From the NCBI GenBank assembly GCA_934845495.1, contig CAKWRB010000032.1, positions 1 through 10,384 on the forward strand: a stretch of 10,384 bases of DNA. The letters are read 5' to 3'. The notes under the pieces are model-generated. The model did not search any database, was not told where the DNA came from, and saw nothing but the letters and a program-made list of their open reading frames with translations. A program made the translations under genes and the position numbers. Position 1 is the stretch's first letter. Each line of letters starts with the position of its first letter. The stretch comes from an uncultured bacterium (GTDB lineage: Bacteria > Bacillota > Clostridia > Oscillospirales > Ruminococcaceae). Positions 1 through 6,821 of this stretch are shown in pieces.

Positions 1-1
1 G

Positions 2-814
2 ACCTACACGGTACAGCAGGGAGATGCCCCTACCGTCATCGCCCAGAAGTTCGATATGCTGTATGCCGACTTCAAGGCACTCAATCCCGATGTGGAAAAA
101 TCGCTGCTGGTGGGTCAGGAAGTCCTGATCGAAAAGGCAGTTCCCACCCTGGGTGTGCAGGTAAAGCGCACCGAGGTGTACAATGAGGAGGTTGCCTTCT
201 CCATCGAACACAAGCAGGACCCCAATCTCCAGCAGGGTTACACCAAGGTGACCCAGATCGGTGAAAAGGGCGTCAATGAGATCACCGCAGAGGTGGTCTA
301 TGTGGACGGTGTTGAGCAGTCCCGTACCATCCTCAATTCGACCGTGCTCAAGGAGCCGGTGAATGAAGTGATGATCGTGGGCGGTAAGAAGCCGCTGGCC
401 CAGCTGCCAGCAACTGCTATGTCCACTGACAGCTACTTCATCTGGCCTGTGGATGGCGGTTATCTGTCCTGTGGCTTCTATGGCTATTACAACCACGGCG
501 GCATGGATATTGCGGCCAAGATGGGCACAGCAGTCCGGGCTTCGGCATCGGGCACTGTTACCGCTGCCTTCAACTATACCAACGGCGCCTATGGTCGGTA
601 CATTGTCATCGACCACGGCGGCGGCGTTCAGACCCTCTATGCACACAACAGCCAGGTTTATGTTCAGCCGGGCCAGTGGGTAGAGCAGGGCCAGCTGATT
701 GCTGCAATTGGCGCCACCGGTAATGCCTACGGAAACCATTGCCACTTTGAAGTGCGCGTCAATGGCCTTCGCAAGGATCCTGCCGCTTACATTGGCAGAC
801 GGTACAATCGCTGA
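2..814 (+). CDS. LysM-G5-M23 cell-wall endopeptidase, 3' part (5' end outside window)
   Basis: The frame is open from base 2, so the start and presumably a signal peptide or more LysM repeats lie to the left. The visible 270 residues begin with a LysM peptidoglycan-binding domain (about 1-45, starting TYTVQQGD). A G5-type domain follows (about 47-125, with the alternating strand pattern around GYTKVTQIGEKGVNEIT), then an M23 (lysostaphin/DD-endopeptidase) domain (about 140-262). The M23 zinc ligands are all present: His165 and Asp169 (NHGGMD), and His248 in the HxH motif HCH; His215 lies in LYAH. This predicts an active, exported metallopeptidase that cuts peptide cross-links in peptidoglycan and acts outside the membrane. 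It ends with TGA 22 bases before a strong terminator, so it is the last gene of its transcript. The domain calls are read directly; the cellular role (wall growth, separation or sporulation) is inference. Confidence 0.93.
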   Translation, partial: TYTVQQGDAPTVIAQKFDMLYADFKALNPDVEKSLLVGQEVLIEKAVPTLGVQVKRTEVYNEEVAFSIEHKQDPNLQQGYTKVTQIGEKGVNEITAEVVYVDGVEQSRTILNSTVLKEPVNEVMIVGGKKPLAQLPATAMSTDSYFIWPVDGGYLSCGFYGYYNHGGMDIAAKMGTAVRASASGTVTAAFNYTNGAYGRYIVIDHGGGVQTLYAHNSQVYVQPGQWVEQGQLIAAIGATGNAYGNHCHFEVRVNGLRKDPAAYIGRRYNR

Positions 815-836
815 TTGCGTTCAAACAGAATACCAG

Positions 837-876
837 AAAAGCCGGTCCGGCAAGTAGATACGGATCGGCTTTTTTC
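837..876 (+). terminator. Rho-independent terminator of the M23 peptidase gene
   Basis: A 13-bp stem (837-849 with 861-873, one G-T pair) encloses an 11-base loop and runs into a T-rich tail (870-875). It starts 22 bases after the peptidase stop. Confidence 0.9.
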
Positions 877-1117
877 TTTGCCTGAATCAGGAAACGACAG
901 CGAATAATATTATAAAATGTATATTTATGTGATATAGTACATTTTGTTTTGCAGATGCAGGCGGAACATGGAAGAAGCTCCAGCGCAGCAGAGAGGAGCG
1001 CACATGCCGCAGTTGCAGCATAGATCAGCTGGTTTGATCGCAATATCCGTATAATATAGTGCGGATATTACAATTTGTCGATAATTGCGCCCAACCACAG
1101 ACACCGAAGTACAGAAG
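877..1117. other. Gene-free stretch with two inverted repeats and a possible short ORF
   Basis: No convincing gene is seen here. The stretch is locally AT-rich (900-950) and holds an 8-bp inverted repeat (914-921 with 938-945). An extended -10-like TGATATAGT (930-938) overlaps the right arm. A 28-codon plus-strand frame runs from ATG 968 to TAA 1052-1054. An internal ATG at 1004 follows a GAGAGGAG at suitable spacing. Coding is unproven and the frame has no recognisable motif. Confidence 0.35.
1042..1069. repeat. Inverted repeat between convergent genes
   Basis: AATATCCG (1042-1049) is an exact inverse of CGGATATT (1062-1069), with a 12-base AT-rich spacer. There is no T run on either side, so it is not a standard terminator. 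It could be an operator or a transcript hairpin. Confidence 0.4.
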
Positions 1118-1162
1118 AAACGCCCTCCCGGTTCCGGTATAAATGGATCCAGGAGGGCGTTT
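1118..1162 (-). terminator. Terminator of rarA
   Basis: An 11-bp perfect stem (1118-1128 with 1152-1162) begins one base beyond the rarA stop on the minus strand and is followed there by TTTCTTCTGT. The loop is long (23 bases). The plus-strand side also has a short T-rich tail, so it could act weakly in both directions. Confidence 0.8.
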
Positions 1163-1163
1163 G

Positions 1164-2438
1164 CTATTTCTGTTCTGGTTTGGGGCTGCGCTGCTGGTGC
1201 CGGTAGGCCAGGGCGGCCTGTTCAGTCCGGTTCTGGCCGAACTGGTAGTAGACCCGGTCCCGGAGCTCATCCGGGAGGTACTGCTGCTGTACCCAGCCGC
1301 CGTAGTCGTGGGGGTACTTGTACCCGATGGCACGGCCCAGCTTGTTGGCGCCGCCGTAGTGCCCGTCCTTGAGGTGGGGCGGCACATCGCCGTACTTGCC
1401 CTTGCGCACATCGGCCAGAGCTGCATCGATGGCAGCATTGGCCGAGTTCGATTTGGGTGCGGTGCAGAGCAGGATCACGGCCTCGGCCAGGGGGATCCGT
1501 GCTTCGGGCAGGCCCAGCTGCATGGCGGCATCGATGCAGGTTTTCACCACCACCACCGCCATGGGATAGGCCAGGCCGATGTCCTCACTGGCACAGACCA
1601 GGATCCGCCGACAGGGGGAGATGAGGTCGCCCGAATCCAGCAGCCGTGCCAGATAGTGCAGGGCGGCATTTTCATCCGAGCCGCGGATGGACTTCTGCAG
1701 GGCGGAGAGCAGGTCGTAGTGGACATCGCCGTCTCGGTCATACCGGTTGGAGGAGCGCTGGGAGACCTCCTTGGCGGCCTGCAGAGTGGCCACTGGGATC
1801 TCGCTGGAGCTTACAGCTGAAAGCACCAGCATTTCCACCGCATTGAGCGCCTTGCGCACATCACCGCCGCAGGAGAAGGAGATGTGTTCGGCAACCCCTT
1901 CCTCTACCGTGAGGCCGGGGTATTCCTCGGCACAGAGGCGGAAGGCCCGCTCCACTGCCCGCTGGACCTCGGCAGGTTCCACCGGCTTGAACTCAAAGAC
2001 GGTGCAGCGGCTCAGCACCGCATTGTAGACATAGAAGTAGGGGTTTTCGGTGGTGGAGGCGATGAGGGTGATGCTGCCGTTCTCAATAAACTCCAGCAGG
2101 CTCTGCTGCTGCTTTTTGTTGAAGTACTGAATCTCGTCCAGATAGAGGACCACACCGTTACGCCCTTCAAAGGTATCCAGCTGGCTGACGATCTCCTTGA
2201 TGTCTGCGGTGGAGGCGGTAGTGCCGTTGAGCCGGTAGAGCTTTTTACCAGCCCTGCTGGCGATGATGTTGGCAACGGTGGTCTTTCCAACCCCTGAGGG
2301 GCCGTAGAAGATCATATTGGGGATCGTGCCGCCGTCAATGATGCTGCGAAGCACCTGTCCCCGGGTCAGCAGGTGGGACTGCCCCACCACATCTTCCAGT
2401 GTTTTGGGGCGCAATTTATCCGCAAGCGGTGATGCCAT
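1164..2438 (-). CDS. rarA: RarA/MgsA-type replication-associated recombination ATPase
   Basis: This is a 424-residue AAA+ ATPase of the RarA/MgsA/WRNIP1 family, close to the usual length. These proteins act at stalled or gapped replication forks in the cytoplasm, working with SSB and the recombination machinery. In order: the N-terminal PLADKLRPKTLEDVVGQ element, Walker A GPSGVGKT (46-53), Walker B LYLDEIQ with the Asp-Glu pair at 101-102, sensor 1 STTENP (about 128-133), a sensor 2 region (GGDVRKALN), then the family's C-terminal tetramerisation part (ASEDIGLAYP; PHDYGGWVQQQYLP). I chose ATG 2438 because the Shine-Dalgarno AGAGAGG (complement of 2448-2454) lies nine bases before it. A TTG at 2444 is in frame but only three bases from that site. 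It starts 39 bases after the esterase gene with no terminator between, so the two are probably co-transcribed. Confidence 0.95.
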   Translation of the reverse strand: MASPLADKLRPKTLEDVVGQSHLLTRGQVLRSIIDGGTIPNMIFYGPSGVGKTTVANIIASRAGKKLYRLNGTTASTADIKEIVSQLDTFEGRNGVVLYLDEIQYFNKKQQQSLLEFIENGSITLIASTTENPYFYVYNAVLSRCTVFEFKPVEPAEVQRAVERAFRLCAEEYPGLTVEEGVAEHISFSCGGDVRKALNAVEMLVLSAVSSSEIPVATLQAAKEVSQRSSNRYDRDGDVHYDLLSALQKSIRGSDENAALHYLARLLDSGDLISPCRRILVCASEDIGLAYPMAVVVVKTCIDAAMQLGLPEARIPLAEAVILLCTAPKSNSANAAIDAALADVRKGKYGDVPPHLKDGHYGGANKLGRAIGYKYPHDYGGWVQQQYLPDELRDRVYYQFGQNRTEQAALAYRHQQRSPKPEQK

Positions 2439-2447
2439 GTTCAAAAA

Positions 2448-2454
2448 CCTCTCT
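2448..2454 (-). promoter_or_regulatory. Ribosome binding site that decides the rarA start
   Basis: AGAGAGG on the minus strand lies nine bases before ATG 2438 but only three before the upstream in-frame TTG 2444, which favours the ATG. Confidence 0.6.
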
Positions 2455-2477
2455 CATTCTGTCCGATCTTCCGAGGA

Positions 2478-3275
2478 TCAGACGTGGTATTTGCGCACCT
2501 GGTCGTAGGTGTTGAGCATTTCCCGGACGGCCTCGTCCCAGACAGCCCATTCATGCATACCCTTCTGCTCGAACCAGATGTGTTCCAGGCCCAGTTCCTT
2601 GAGCAGGTTCACATAGGCTACATTGCCCTGGTACAGAGTGGGGATCTCGTCCTCGGTGCCGCAGCTGATGAAGAAGCGGCACTGCTGTTCCTTGGGCAGC
2701 TGGGCATGTTTGCGGGTAAGGCACAGGATATCATCGTCCTCCTTGGGTTCCATCTCCAGGCCGAAAATGCCCTGGTATTCTGCCCGGGCACGGGGCTCCA
2801 GGGTGGACTGCATGGTGTCGAAGATGCGCATCAGGTCGGCTGCACCGGAGAAGCTGCCGATGGTGCCGTACTGATCCGGCCGGCTCAGGCCGATCTTCAG
2901 GGCGCCGTAACCACCCATCGAAAGGCCGGCGATGTAGTTGTCCTCTCGCTTATCGCTCAGGCGGAACATCTTGCGGCAGAGCTCGGGCAGCTCATCGGCC
3001 ACAAAGGTAAAGTAATCCAGACCGTACTCCATGTTCCGGTAGAAGCTGCGCTGCACCTCCGGCATGATCACAGCAAAGCCATGCTCCATGGCATACCGTT
3101 CGATGGAGGTCCACCGCATCCAGGAGGCAGAGGAACTGCCCTGGCCGTGCAGCAGCCACAGCGTTTTGCAGGGATCCTGGGAATAGTCATGCGGGTGATC
3201 ATAGGGCAGGATTACATTGAGCGCAATGTCCATACTCAGTGCCTTGGATTTGATGTCGCCTTTGAATGAAGCCAT
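2478..3275 (-). CDS. Alpha/beta-hydrolase, putative esterase family (PF00756; EstA/FrmB-like)
   Basis: This 265-residue serine hydrolase resembles the putative esterase family that includes tributyrin esterase EstA and S-formylglutathione hydrolase. The nucleophile elbow is GLSMGG with Ser119. The likely acid is Asp209 (SCGTEDE) and the likely base is His241 (GMHEWAVWDE). An oxyanion-type LLHGQG lies at 41-46. There is no signal peptide or membrane segment, so it should be cytoplasmic. The substrate cannot be read from sequence; short-chain acyl or acetyl esters, possibly on sugars, are typical of the family. The ATG has a near-perfect AGGAGG eight bases upstream. It is the first gene of a likely esterase-rarA unit, and the pairing does not suggest a shared function. 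Confidence 0.9.
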   Translation of the reverse strand: MASFKGDIKSKALSMDIALNVILPYDHPHDYSQDPCKTLWLLHGQGSSSASWMRWTSIERYAMEHGFAVIMPEVQRSFYRNMEYGLDYFTFVADELPELCRKMFRLSDKREDNYIAGLSMGGYGALKIGLSRPDQYGTIGSFSGAADLMRIFDTMQSTLEPRARAEYQGIFGLEMEPKEDDDILCLTRKHAQLPKEQQCRFFISCGTEDEIPTLYQGNVAYVNLLKELGLEHIWFEQKGMHEWAVWDEAVREMLNTYDQVRKYHV

Positions 3276-3319
3276 AAGAAAAACCTCCTGTAAGTATAAA
3301 ATTTAGATACTAATAAATT

Positions 3320-3325
3320 ATTATA
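3320..3325 (-). promoter_or_regulatory. Candidate -10 box for the esterase-rarA unit
   Basis: A perfect TATAAT on the minus strand lies 44 bases before the esterase ATG in an AT-rich stretch. No good -35 is seen at 16-18 bases; TCCAGT would be the 17-base candidate. The exact promoter is therefore uncertain. Confidence 0.35.
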
Positions 3326-3419
3326 CTACAAAATTGTGAGCAACTGGAAAGAAATTCGTGAATGAATCCTGAAATAAGCCATAAAATTTTCCGAAAATGG
3401 TGCAGGAAATTGCTAAAAA

Positions 3420-3449
3420 ACCGGCACTGAAAAAGTAGATACCGGCACT
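3420..3449 (+). repeat. Nine-base direct repeat with 21-base period overlapping a -35 box
   Basis: ACCGGCACT occurs at 3420-3428 and again at 3441-3449, exactly 21 bases apart (two helical turns). The second copy touches the -35 box at 3449. The placement suits a regulator bound on one face of the helix. Confidence 0.5.
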
Positions 3450-3477
3450 TTACGGCGCAGGTGAAACATGGTATGAT
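3449..3477 (+). promoter_or_regulatory. Promoter for the small membrane protein gene
   Basis: TTTACG (3449-3454) and TATGAT (3472-3477) are separated by an ideal 17 bases, matching the sigma-A consensus at 4/6 and 5/6. It would give a leader of roughly 80 bases before GTG 3562. Confidence 0.65.
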
Positions 3478-3511
3478 GGTAAAAGAAACGAAGCGCGTGA
3501 TACACAGAGTG

Positions 3512-3540
3512 AGCCGTCTGCTCCCGGTGGAGCTCCGGCT
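3512..3540 (+). other. Leader hairpin just upstream of a ribosome site
   Basis: AGCCG (3512-3516) pairs with CGGCT (3536-3540), and inside it GCTCC (3520-3524) pairs with GGAGC (3529-3533) around a CGGT loop. It ends a few bases before AAAGGAG (3545-3551). It has no T run, so it is not a terminator. It may modulate translation or mRNA stability. Confidence 0.4.
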
Positions 3541-3561
3541 GTACAAAGGAGAGTTTTTGCA

Positions 3562-4089
3562 GTGAATCGATTGATGCTGATGGCCATGGGTGGCTATGGA
3601 GATATGGGAATGATGGATGCAGCAGCTGGCGGCGGCGGTGTGATCGAATCGCTCAAGGCGAAGCTGAGCTTCCTGCCGGGGTGGGCCTCCATCCTGGTGA
3701 TTGCTGTGCTGGTGATCCTGGCAGCTATGCTGGTGGGCTGGATCGGCGGAAAAATCATCGGTTCGATCCTCTATCCCGACCCGGAAAAGCAGAGCATCCT
3801 GAGTAAGAAGCAAAAGTTCCTGGTGCTGGGCGGTGCTGTTGCGGCGGTTGCCCTGACCATCTTTGCCCTGACCTATACCCCGGCCCCCAAGCCGGAGGAG
3901 GATTCGCTGCCGGTGGGCGGCGAAATGACCGATGGGGAGCTGCCGGATGGTGAGGACGGTACGGTGGAGGAAGAGTCGGCAGTGGAGCCCGACGAGGAGA
4001 TCGACGCTGTCCCGGAGGCAGGCGGTGCCATCAACGGTGCCAATGTGTGGGTCGGCGGCGGTACAGCGGTTGCGATCCCCATGGGTTGA
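3562..4089 (+). CDS. Small membrane protein with acidic tail, unknown function
   Basis: I do not recognise this 175-residue protein. It has a short Met/Gly-rich N-terminus (to about 25) and a first hydrophobic helix at about 44-66 (ASILVIAVLVILAAMLVGWI). A charged loop follows, with SKKQKF near 81-86. A second helix lies at about 88-105 (FLVLGGAVAAVALTIFALTY). The long, strongly acidic, Pro-containing tail (about 110-155) ends in a Gly/Val-rich stretch. Two helices and the positive loop suggest an integral membrane protein with both ends on the same side. It starts with GTG: AAAGGAG lies about ten bases before it. An in-frame ATG 12 bases later is the alternative. It is monocistronic, with its own promoter and terminator, between minus-strand genes. 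Confidence 0.8.
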   Translation: MNRLMLMAMGGYGDMGMMDAAAGGGGVIESLKAKLSFLPGWASILVIAVLVILAAMLVGWIGGKIIGSILYPDPEKQSILSKKQKFLVLGGAVAAVALTIFALTYTPAPKPEEDSLPVGGEMTDGELPDGEDGTVEEESAVEPDEEIDAVPEAGGAINGANVWVGGGTAVAIPMG

Positions 4090-4113
4090 TACCAGGCCCG
4101 AATCAGAACAGTC

Positions 4114-4146
4114 AACCGGGTGGCCGCAGGGCCATCCGGTTTTTTT
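4114..4146 (+). terminator. Terminator of the small membrane protein gene
   Basis: A 12-bp stem (4114-4125 with 4130-4141, one G-T pair) around a GCAG loop is followed by a run of seven T (4140-4146). Confidence 0.92.
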
Positions 4147-4208
4147 GCAAGGGGGAAGAGGCACGGAGATAGCAAACACCCCGCCGGTAAGCAAATAAAA
4201 AATCTGGA

Positions 4209-4247
4209 ACAAAAACCCCCGTCAGGATTAGTTCCTGACGGGGGTTT
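4209..4247 (-). terminator. Terminator of ppa
   Basis: A perfect 14-bp stem (4213-4226 with 4234-4247) with a seven-base loop starts 14 bases after the ppa stop on the minus strand. There it is followed by TTTTTGTTCC. Confidence 0.92.
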
Positions 4248-4261
4248 GCTATTGCAGCAGA

Positions 4262-4798
4262 TTAGCGGTCTACATACTTGGCGTTGTAGTTATCCATGCA
4301 GTGGCGGATCACATTCCGGGCTTCGTCCGCACCGGCAATGCTGGTGATCTCGGTGAACTTGCCGGGCTCCAGCTGCTTGTAAACCGAGAAGAAGTGCTTC
4401 ATCTCGTTGAAGATGTGCTCCGGCAGCTCGGAGATGTCCCGGTAGGTGTTGTACATGGGATCGTTGAAGGGCACAGCAATGATCTTCTCATCGCCTTCGC
4501 CGTTGTCCAGCATGCTGATGACACCAATGGGGTAGCAGCGTACCAGCACCAGCGGATCGATCTCTTCCGAGCAGAGAACCAACACATCCAGCGGGTCCTT
4601 GTCATCGCCGTAGGTACGGGGGATAAAGCCGTAGCTGGCGGGATAGTGGGTGGAGGTGTGCAGGATCCGGTCGAGAATGATCATACCGGTATACTTGTCC
4701 AGCTCGTACTTCTTCTTGCTGCCCTTGCTGATCTCGATCACAGCGGTGAAGTCTTCGGGAGAAATACGGTTGGGGTTCATATCATGCCAGATATTCAT
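4262..4798 (-). CDS. ppa: Inorganic pyrophosphatase, family I
   Basis: This 178-residue soluble family I pyrophosphatase hydrolyses the PPi released by biosynthesis to two phosphates in the cytoplasm, using Mg2+. Length fits bacterial family I enzymes (about 175). The signature DKDPLD is present with metal-ligand aspartates 66, 68 and 71. Other family landmarks are EISKGSKKKYELDK (substrate-binding lysines), YPASYGFIPRT, and Asp98/Asp103/Lys105 in MLDNGEGDEKIIAVP, matching the conserved metal and phosphate ligands of E. coli Ppa. The ATG has AAGGAG eleven bases upstream. It has its own promoter (4846-4874) and terminator. No clear terminator separates it from the GGGtGRT gene upstream, so some read-through into it is possible. 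Confidence 0.97.
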   Translation of the reverse strand: MNIWHDMNPNRISPEDFTAVIEISKGSKKKYELDKYTGMIILDRILHTSTHYPASYGFIPRTYGDDKDPLDVLVLCSEEIDPLVLVRCYPIGVISMLDNGEGDEKIIAVPFNDPMYNTYRDISELPEHIFNEMKHFFSVYKQLEPGKFTEITSIAGADEARNVIRHCMDNYNAKYVDR

Positions 4799-4845
4799 AG
4801 GGGAAAACGCTCCTTTGTCTTTATTCCAAAAATGGTTCTTCCCCT

Positions 4846-4874
4846 ATTATACGGGATAGCCCCCCAGACTGCAA
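4846..4874 (-). promoter_or_regulatory. Promoter of ppa
   Basis: On the minus strand TTGCAG (4874-4869) and a perfect TATAAT (4851-4846) are separated by 17 bases. It sits about 50 bases before the ppa ATG. Confidence 0.7.
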
Positions 4875-4933
4875 GAGATAATCTGGCTATTTTCGACAAA
4901 ATGCCTTGCTAATTTTATAACGAATGCCGAATT

Positions 4934-5932
4934 TTATCGGGAGGCCTGCTCCACTGCCACGGCACAGGCTACTGTGGCACCTACCATGGGGTTGTTGCCC
5001 ATACCAATCAGGCCCATCATTTCCACATGGGCAGGAACCGAGGAGGAACCGGCAAACTGTGCATCGCTGTGCATCCGGCCCATCGAGTCGGTCAGACCAT
5101 AGGAGGCCGGGCCGGCTGCCACATTGTCCGGGTGCAGGGTGCGTCCGGTGCCGCCGCCCGAAGCCACCGAGAAGTAGTTCCGTCCGTTTTCCACAGCCCA
5201 CTTCTTATAGGTGCCAGCCACCAGATGCTGGAACCGGGTGGGGTTGGTGGAGTTGCCGGTGATGGAGACATCCACGCCCTCCTGCTTCATGATGGCAACG
5301 CCTTCCAGTACATCGTTGGCACCATAGCACTTGACTGCGGCCCGCTCTCCGTCCGAGAAGCGGCGCTCACCGGTGACCTTCAGGGTGCCGGTGGCAAAGT
5401 CGAAGTCGGTGGAGACATAGGTGAAGCCGTTGATGCGGGAGATGATGTAGGCAGCGTCCTTGCCCAGGCCGTTGAGGATGACCCGCAGCGGTTCCTTGCG
5501 CACCTTGTTGGCCGAGCGTGCAATGCCAATGGCGCCTTCCGCAGCGGCAAAGGATTCATGGCCGGCCAGGAAGCAGAAGCACTTGGTCTCCTCCCGGAGC
5601 AGCATGGCACCCAGGTTGCCGTGGCCCAGGCCCACCTTGCGCTGGTCGGCGACCGAACCGGGTACGCAGAAGGCCTGCAGCCCCAGCCCAATGGCCTCGG
5701 CTGCATCGGCAGCGGTGTGGGCGCCCTTCTTCAGGGCGATGGCAGTGCCCAGTGTGTAAGCCCAAACAGCGTTTTCAAAGGCAATGGGCTGTACGCCCTT
5801 GACAATGGCCGCTACATCGATGCCGTGTTCCTTGCAGAGAGCCTCTGCCGCTTCGAGCGAATCCAGGCCGTTTTCCCGGAGGCAGGCTTCGATCCCGGCC
5901 ATCCGGCGTTCCATTCCTTCAAACTGTATCAT
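4934..5932 (-). CDS. GGGtGRT family protein
   Basis: This 332-residue protein carries GGGTGRT (259-265), the motif after which the GGGtGRT family of anaerobic Firmicutes is named. No biochemical function is established that I know of. The chain is soluble, with no signal peptide or membrane helix. It is glycine-rich in conserved-looking blocks: GLGHGNLGAMLL (101-112), CFCFLAGHE (118-125), a Thr/Asn-rich VSITGNSTNPTRF (222-234), and a C-terminal GLIGMGNNPMVGATVACAV. Cysteines 118 and 120 form a CxC next to His125, which could bind metal. The gene begins 21 bases after the Fe-S scaffold gene, with a GGAGG nine bases before ATG 5932, so the two are almost certainly one operon. A role in Fe-S or metal-linked chemistry is inference from that partnership. 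Confidence 0.88.
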   Translation of the reverse strand: MIQFEGMERRMAGIEACLRENGLDSLEAAEALCKEHGIDVAAIVKGVQPIAFENAVWAYTLGTAIALKKGAHTAADAAEAIGLGLQAFCVPGSVADQRKVGLGHGNLGAMLLREETKCFCFLAGHESFAAAEGAIGIARSANKVRKEPLRVILNGLGKDAAYIISRINGFTYVSTDFDFATGTLKVTGERRFSDGERAAVKCYGANDVLEGVAIMKQEGVDVSITGNSTNPTRFQHLVAGTYKKWAVENGRNYFSVASGGGTGRTLHPDNVAAGPASYGLTDSMGRMHSDAQFAGSSSVPAHVEMMGLIGMGNNPMVGATVACAVAVEQASR

Positions 5933-5953
5933 TGTGCGTCGTCCTCCGTCCTG

Positions 5954-6646
5954 TTATTCCTCTCTCGGGTCGATAATGCGGGCTGCCTGGTCAAACCGGC
6001 CATAGGTGGCAGTGTTTTTCCGCAGGGCTTCCTCAGCAGGAACACCGTGGCGGATATCCTCCATCATCTTGCCCAGCCGTACAAATTCGTAACCGATGGT
6101 TTCGTCATGGTCGTCCAGTGCCAGACGGGTGATGTACCCCTCGCTCATTTCCAGATAGCGTACCCCCTTGGCCGAAGTGCCAAAGATGGTACCGGTCTGG
6201 CTGCGCAGTCCCTTGCCCAGATCCTCCAGCGAGGCGCCGATGGGCAGGCCGCCTTCCGAGAAGGCAGTCTGGCTGCGGCCATAGACCAGCTGCAGGAAGA
6301 TCTCCCGCATGGCCACATTGATGGCGTCGCACACCAGGTCGGTGTTCAGCGCTTCCAGCAGGGTTTTGCCGGGCAGGATCTCGCCGGCCATGGCAGCGGA
6401 GTGGGTCATGCCGGAGCAGCCCAGGGTTTCCACCAGGGCCTCCTCAATAATACCGTCCTTCACATTGAGGGTGAGCTTGCAGGCGCCCTGCTGGGGAGCG
6501 CACCAGCCCACACCGTGGGAAAGCCCCGAGATGTCAGCGATCTGATAGGGGCGCACCCATCTGCCTTCTTCGGGAATGGGAGCCGGGCCGTGATTGGGTC
6601 CCTGGGCTACCACACACATATTCTCTACTTCCTTGGAATAAACCAC
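5954..6646 (-). CDS. IscU/NifU-like iron-sulfur cluster assembly scaffold protein
   Basis: This 230-residue protein contains an IscU/NifU N-terminal-like domain at about 45-130. Residues APQQGACKLTLNV (about 50-62) correspond to the first cysteine region of IscU (Cys56). LGCSGMTHSAAMAGEILPGKTLLEAL (75-100) matches the GCGSAIASS...GKSLDEA region with Cys77. The usual third ligand (HCS) is not obvious at its expected place, where the sequence reads YGRSQTAF. Cys49 or Cys106 might substitute. The N-terminal about 45 residues and C-terminal about 90 residues extend well beyond classic IscU (about 130), as in the longer scaffolds paired with GGGtGRT proteins. The start is GTG 6646, nine bases after AAGGAG. 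No IscS or SufS is nearby. It is the first gene of the scaffold-GGGtGRT operon. Confidence 0.85.
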   Translation of the reverse strand: MVYSKEVENMCVVAQGPNHGPAPIPEEGRWVRPYQIADISGLSHGVGWCAPQQGACKLTLNVKDGIIEEALVETLGCSGMTHSAAMAGEILPGKTLLEALNTDLVCDAINVAMREIFLQLVYGRSQTAFSEGGLPIGASLEDLGKGLRSQTGTIFGTSAKGVRYLEMSEGYITRLALDDHDETIGYEFVRLGKMMEDIRHGVPAEEALRKNTATYGRFDQAARIIDPREE

Positions 6647-6732
6647 CGTGGTAATCTCCTTTCGGGTTGGATTGGCGGGTTTGCAGCGGCTTATGGCGCA
6701 GAAATGCCAGCCGCCGGTTCAGTTCAGTTCCT

Positions 6733-6741
6733 ATTGTATCA
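6733..6741 (-). promoter_or_regulatory. Extended -10 promoter for the scaffold-GGGtGRT operon
   Basis: TGATACAAT on the minus strand matches the extended -10 (TGnTATAAT) with one mismatch. The -35 at 17 bases (TTCCGT) is poor, as is usual for extended -10 promoters. The leader would be about 80 bases and carries a GCGGC/GCCGC pairing. I recognise no riboswitch. Confidence 0.5.
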
Positions 6742-6765
6742 CAAAATATGCGCAGACGGAAATGG

Positions 6766-6821
6766 AAAAAGCCGCCCGGCCTTATAAAAAACCCCAGGGT
6801 GGCAGGGGGTATTCCGGGCGG
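6766..6821 (-). terminator. Nested terminator-like hairpins on the minus strand
   Basis: Read on the minus strand, CCGCCCGG (6821-6814) pairs with CCGGGCGG (6779-6772) and is followed by a five-T run (6770-6766). Inside it, ACCCC (6810-6806) pairs with GGGGT (6795-6791) and runs into six T (6791-6786). No minus-strand gene ends here, so these are orphan terminators upstream of the scaffold operon. They may block antisense transcription coming from the surface-protein genes. Confidence 0.5.

Noticed and set aside
1034..1055. TTGATC and TATAAT as a promoter
   Set aside because: Only 10 bases separate them, with no slippable tract, and the TATAAT lies in the loop of an inverted repeat.
3293..3327. 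AGTATAA/TTATACT inverted repeat upstream of the esterase
   Set aside because: Seven AT-rich pairs 21 bases apart in an AT-rich stretch can arise by chance. Not strong enough to call an operator.
4902..4933. Terminator after the GGGtGRT gene
   Set aside because: The repeated ATGCC motifs here are direct, not inverted, and no stem with a T run could be built.
5027..6787. A 586-codon plus-strand frame across the scaffold and GGGtGRT genes
   Set aside because: It is antisense to two recognised genes and shows no family motif. It is a GC-rich shadow frame.
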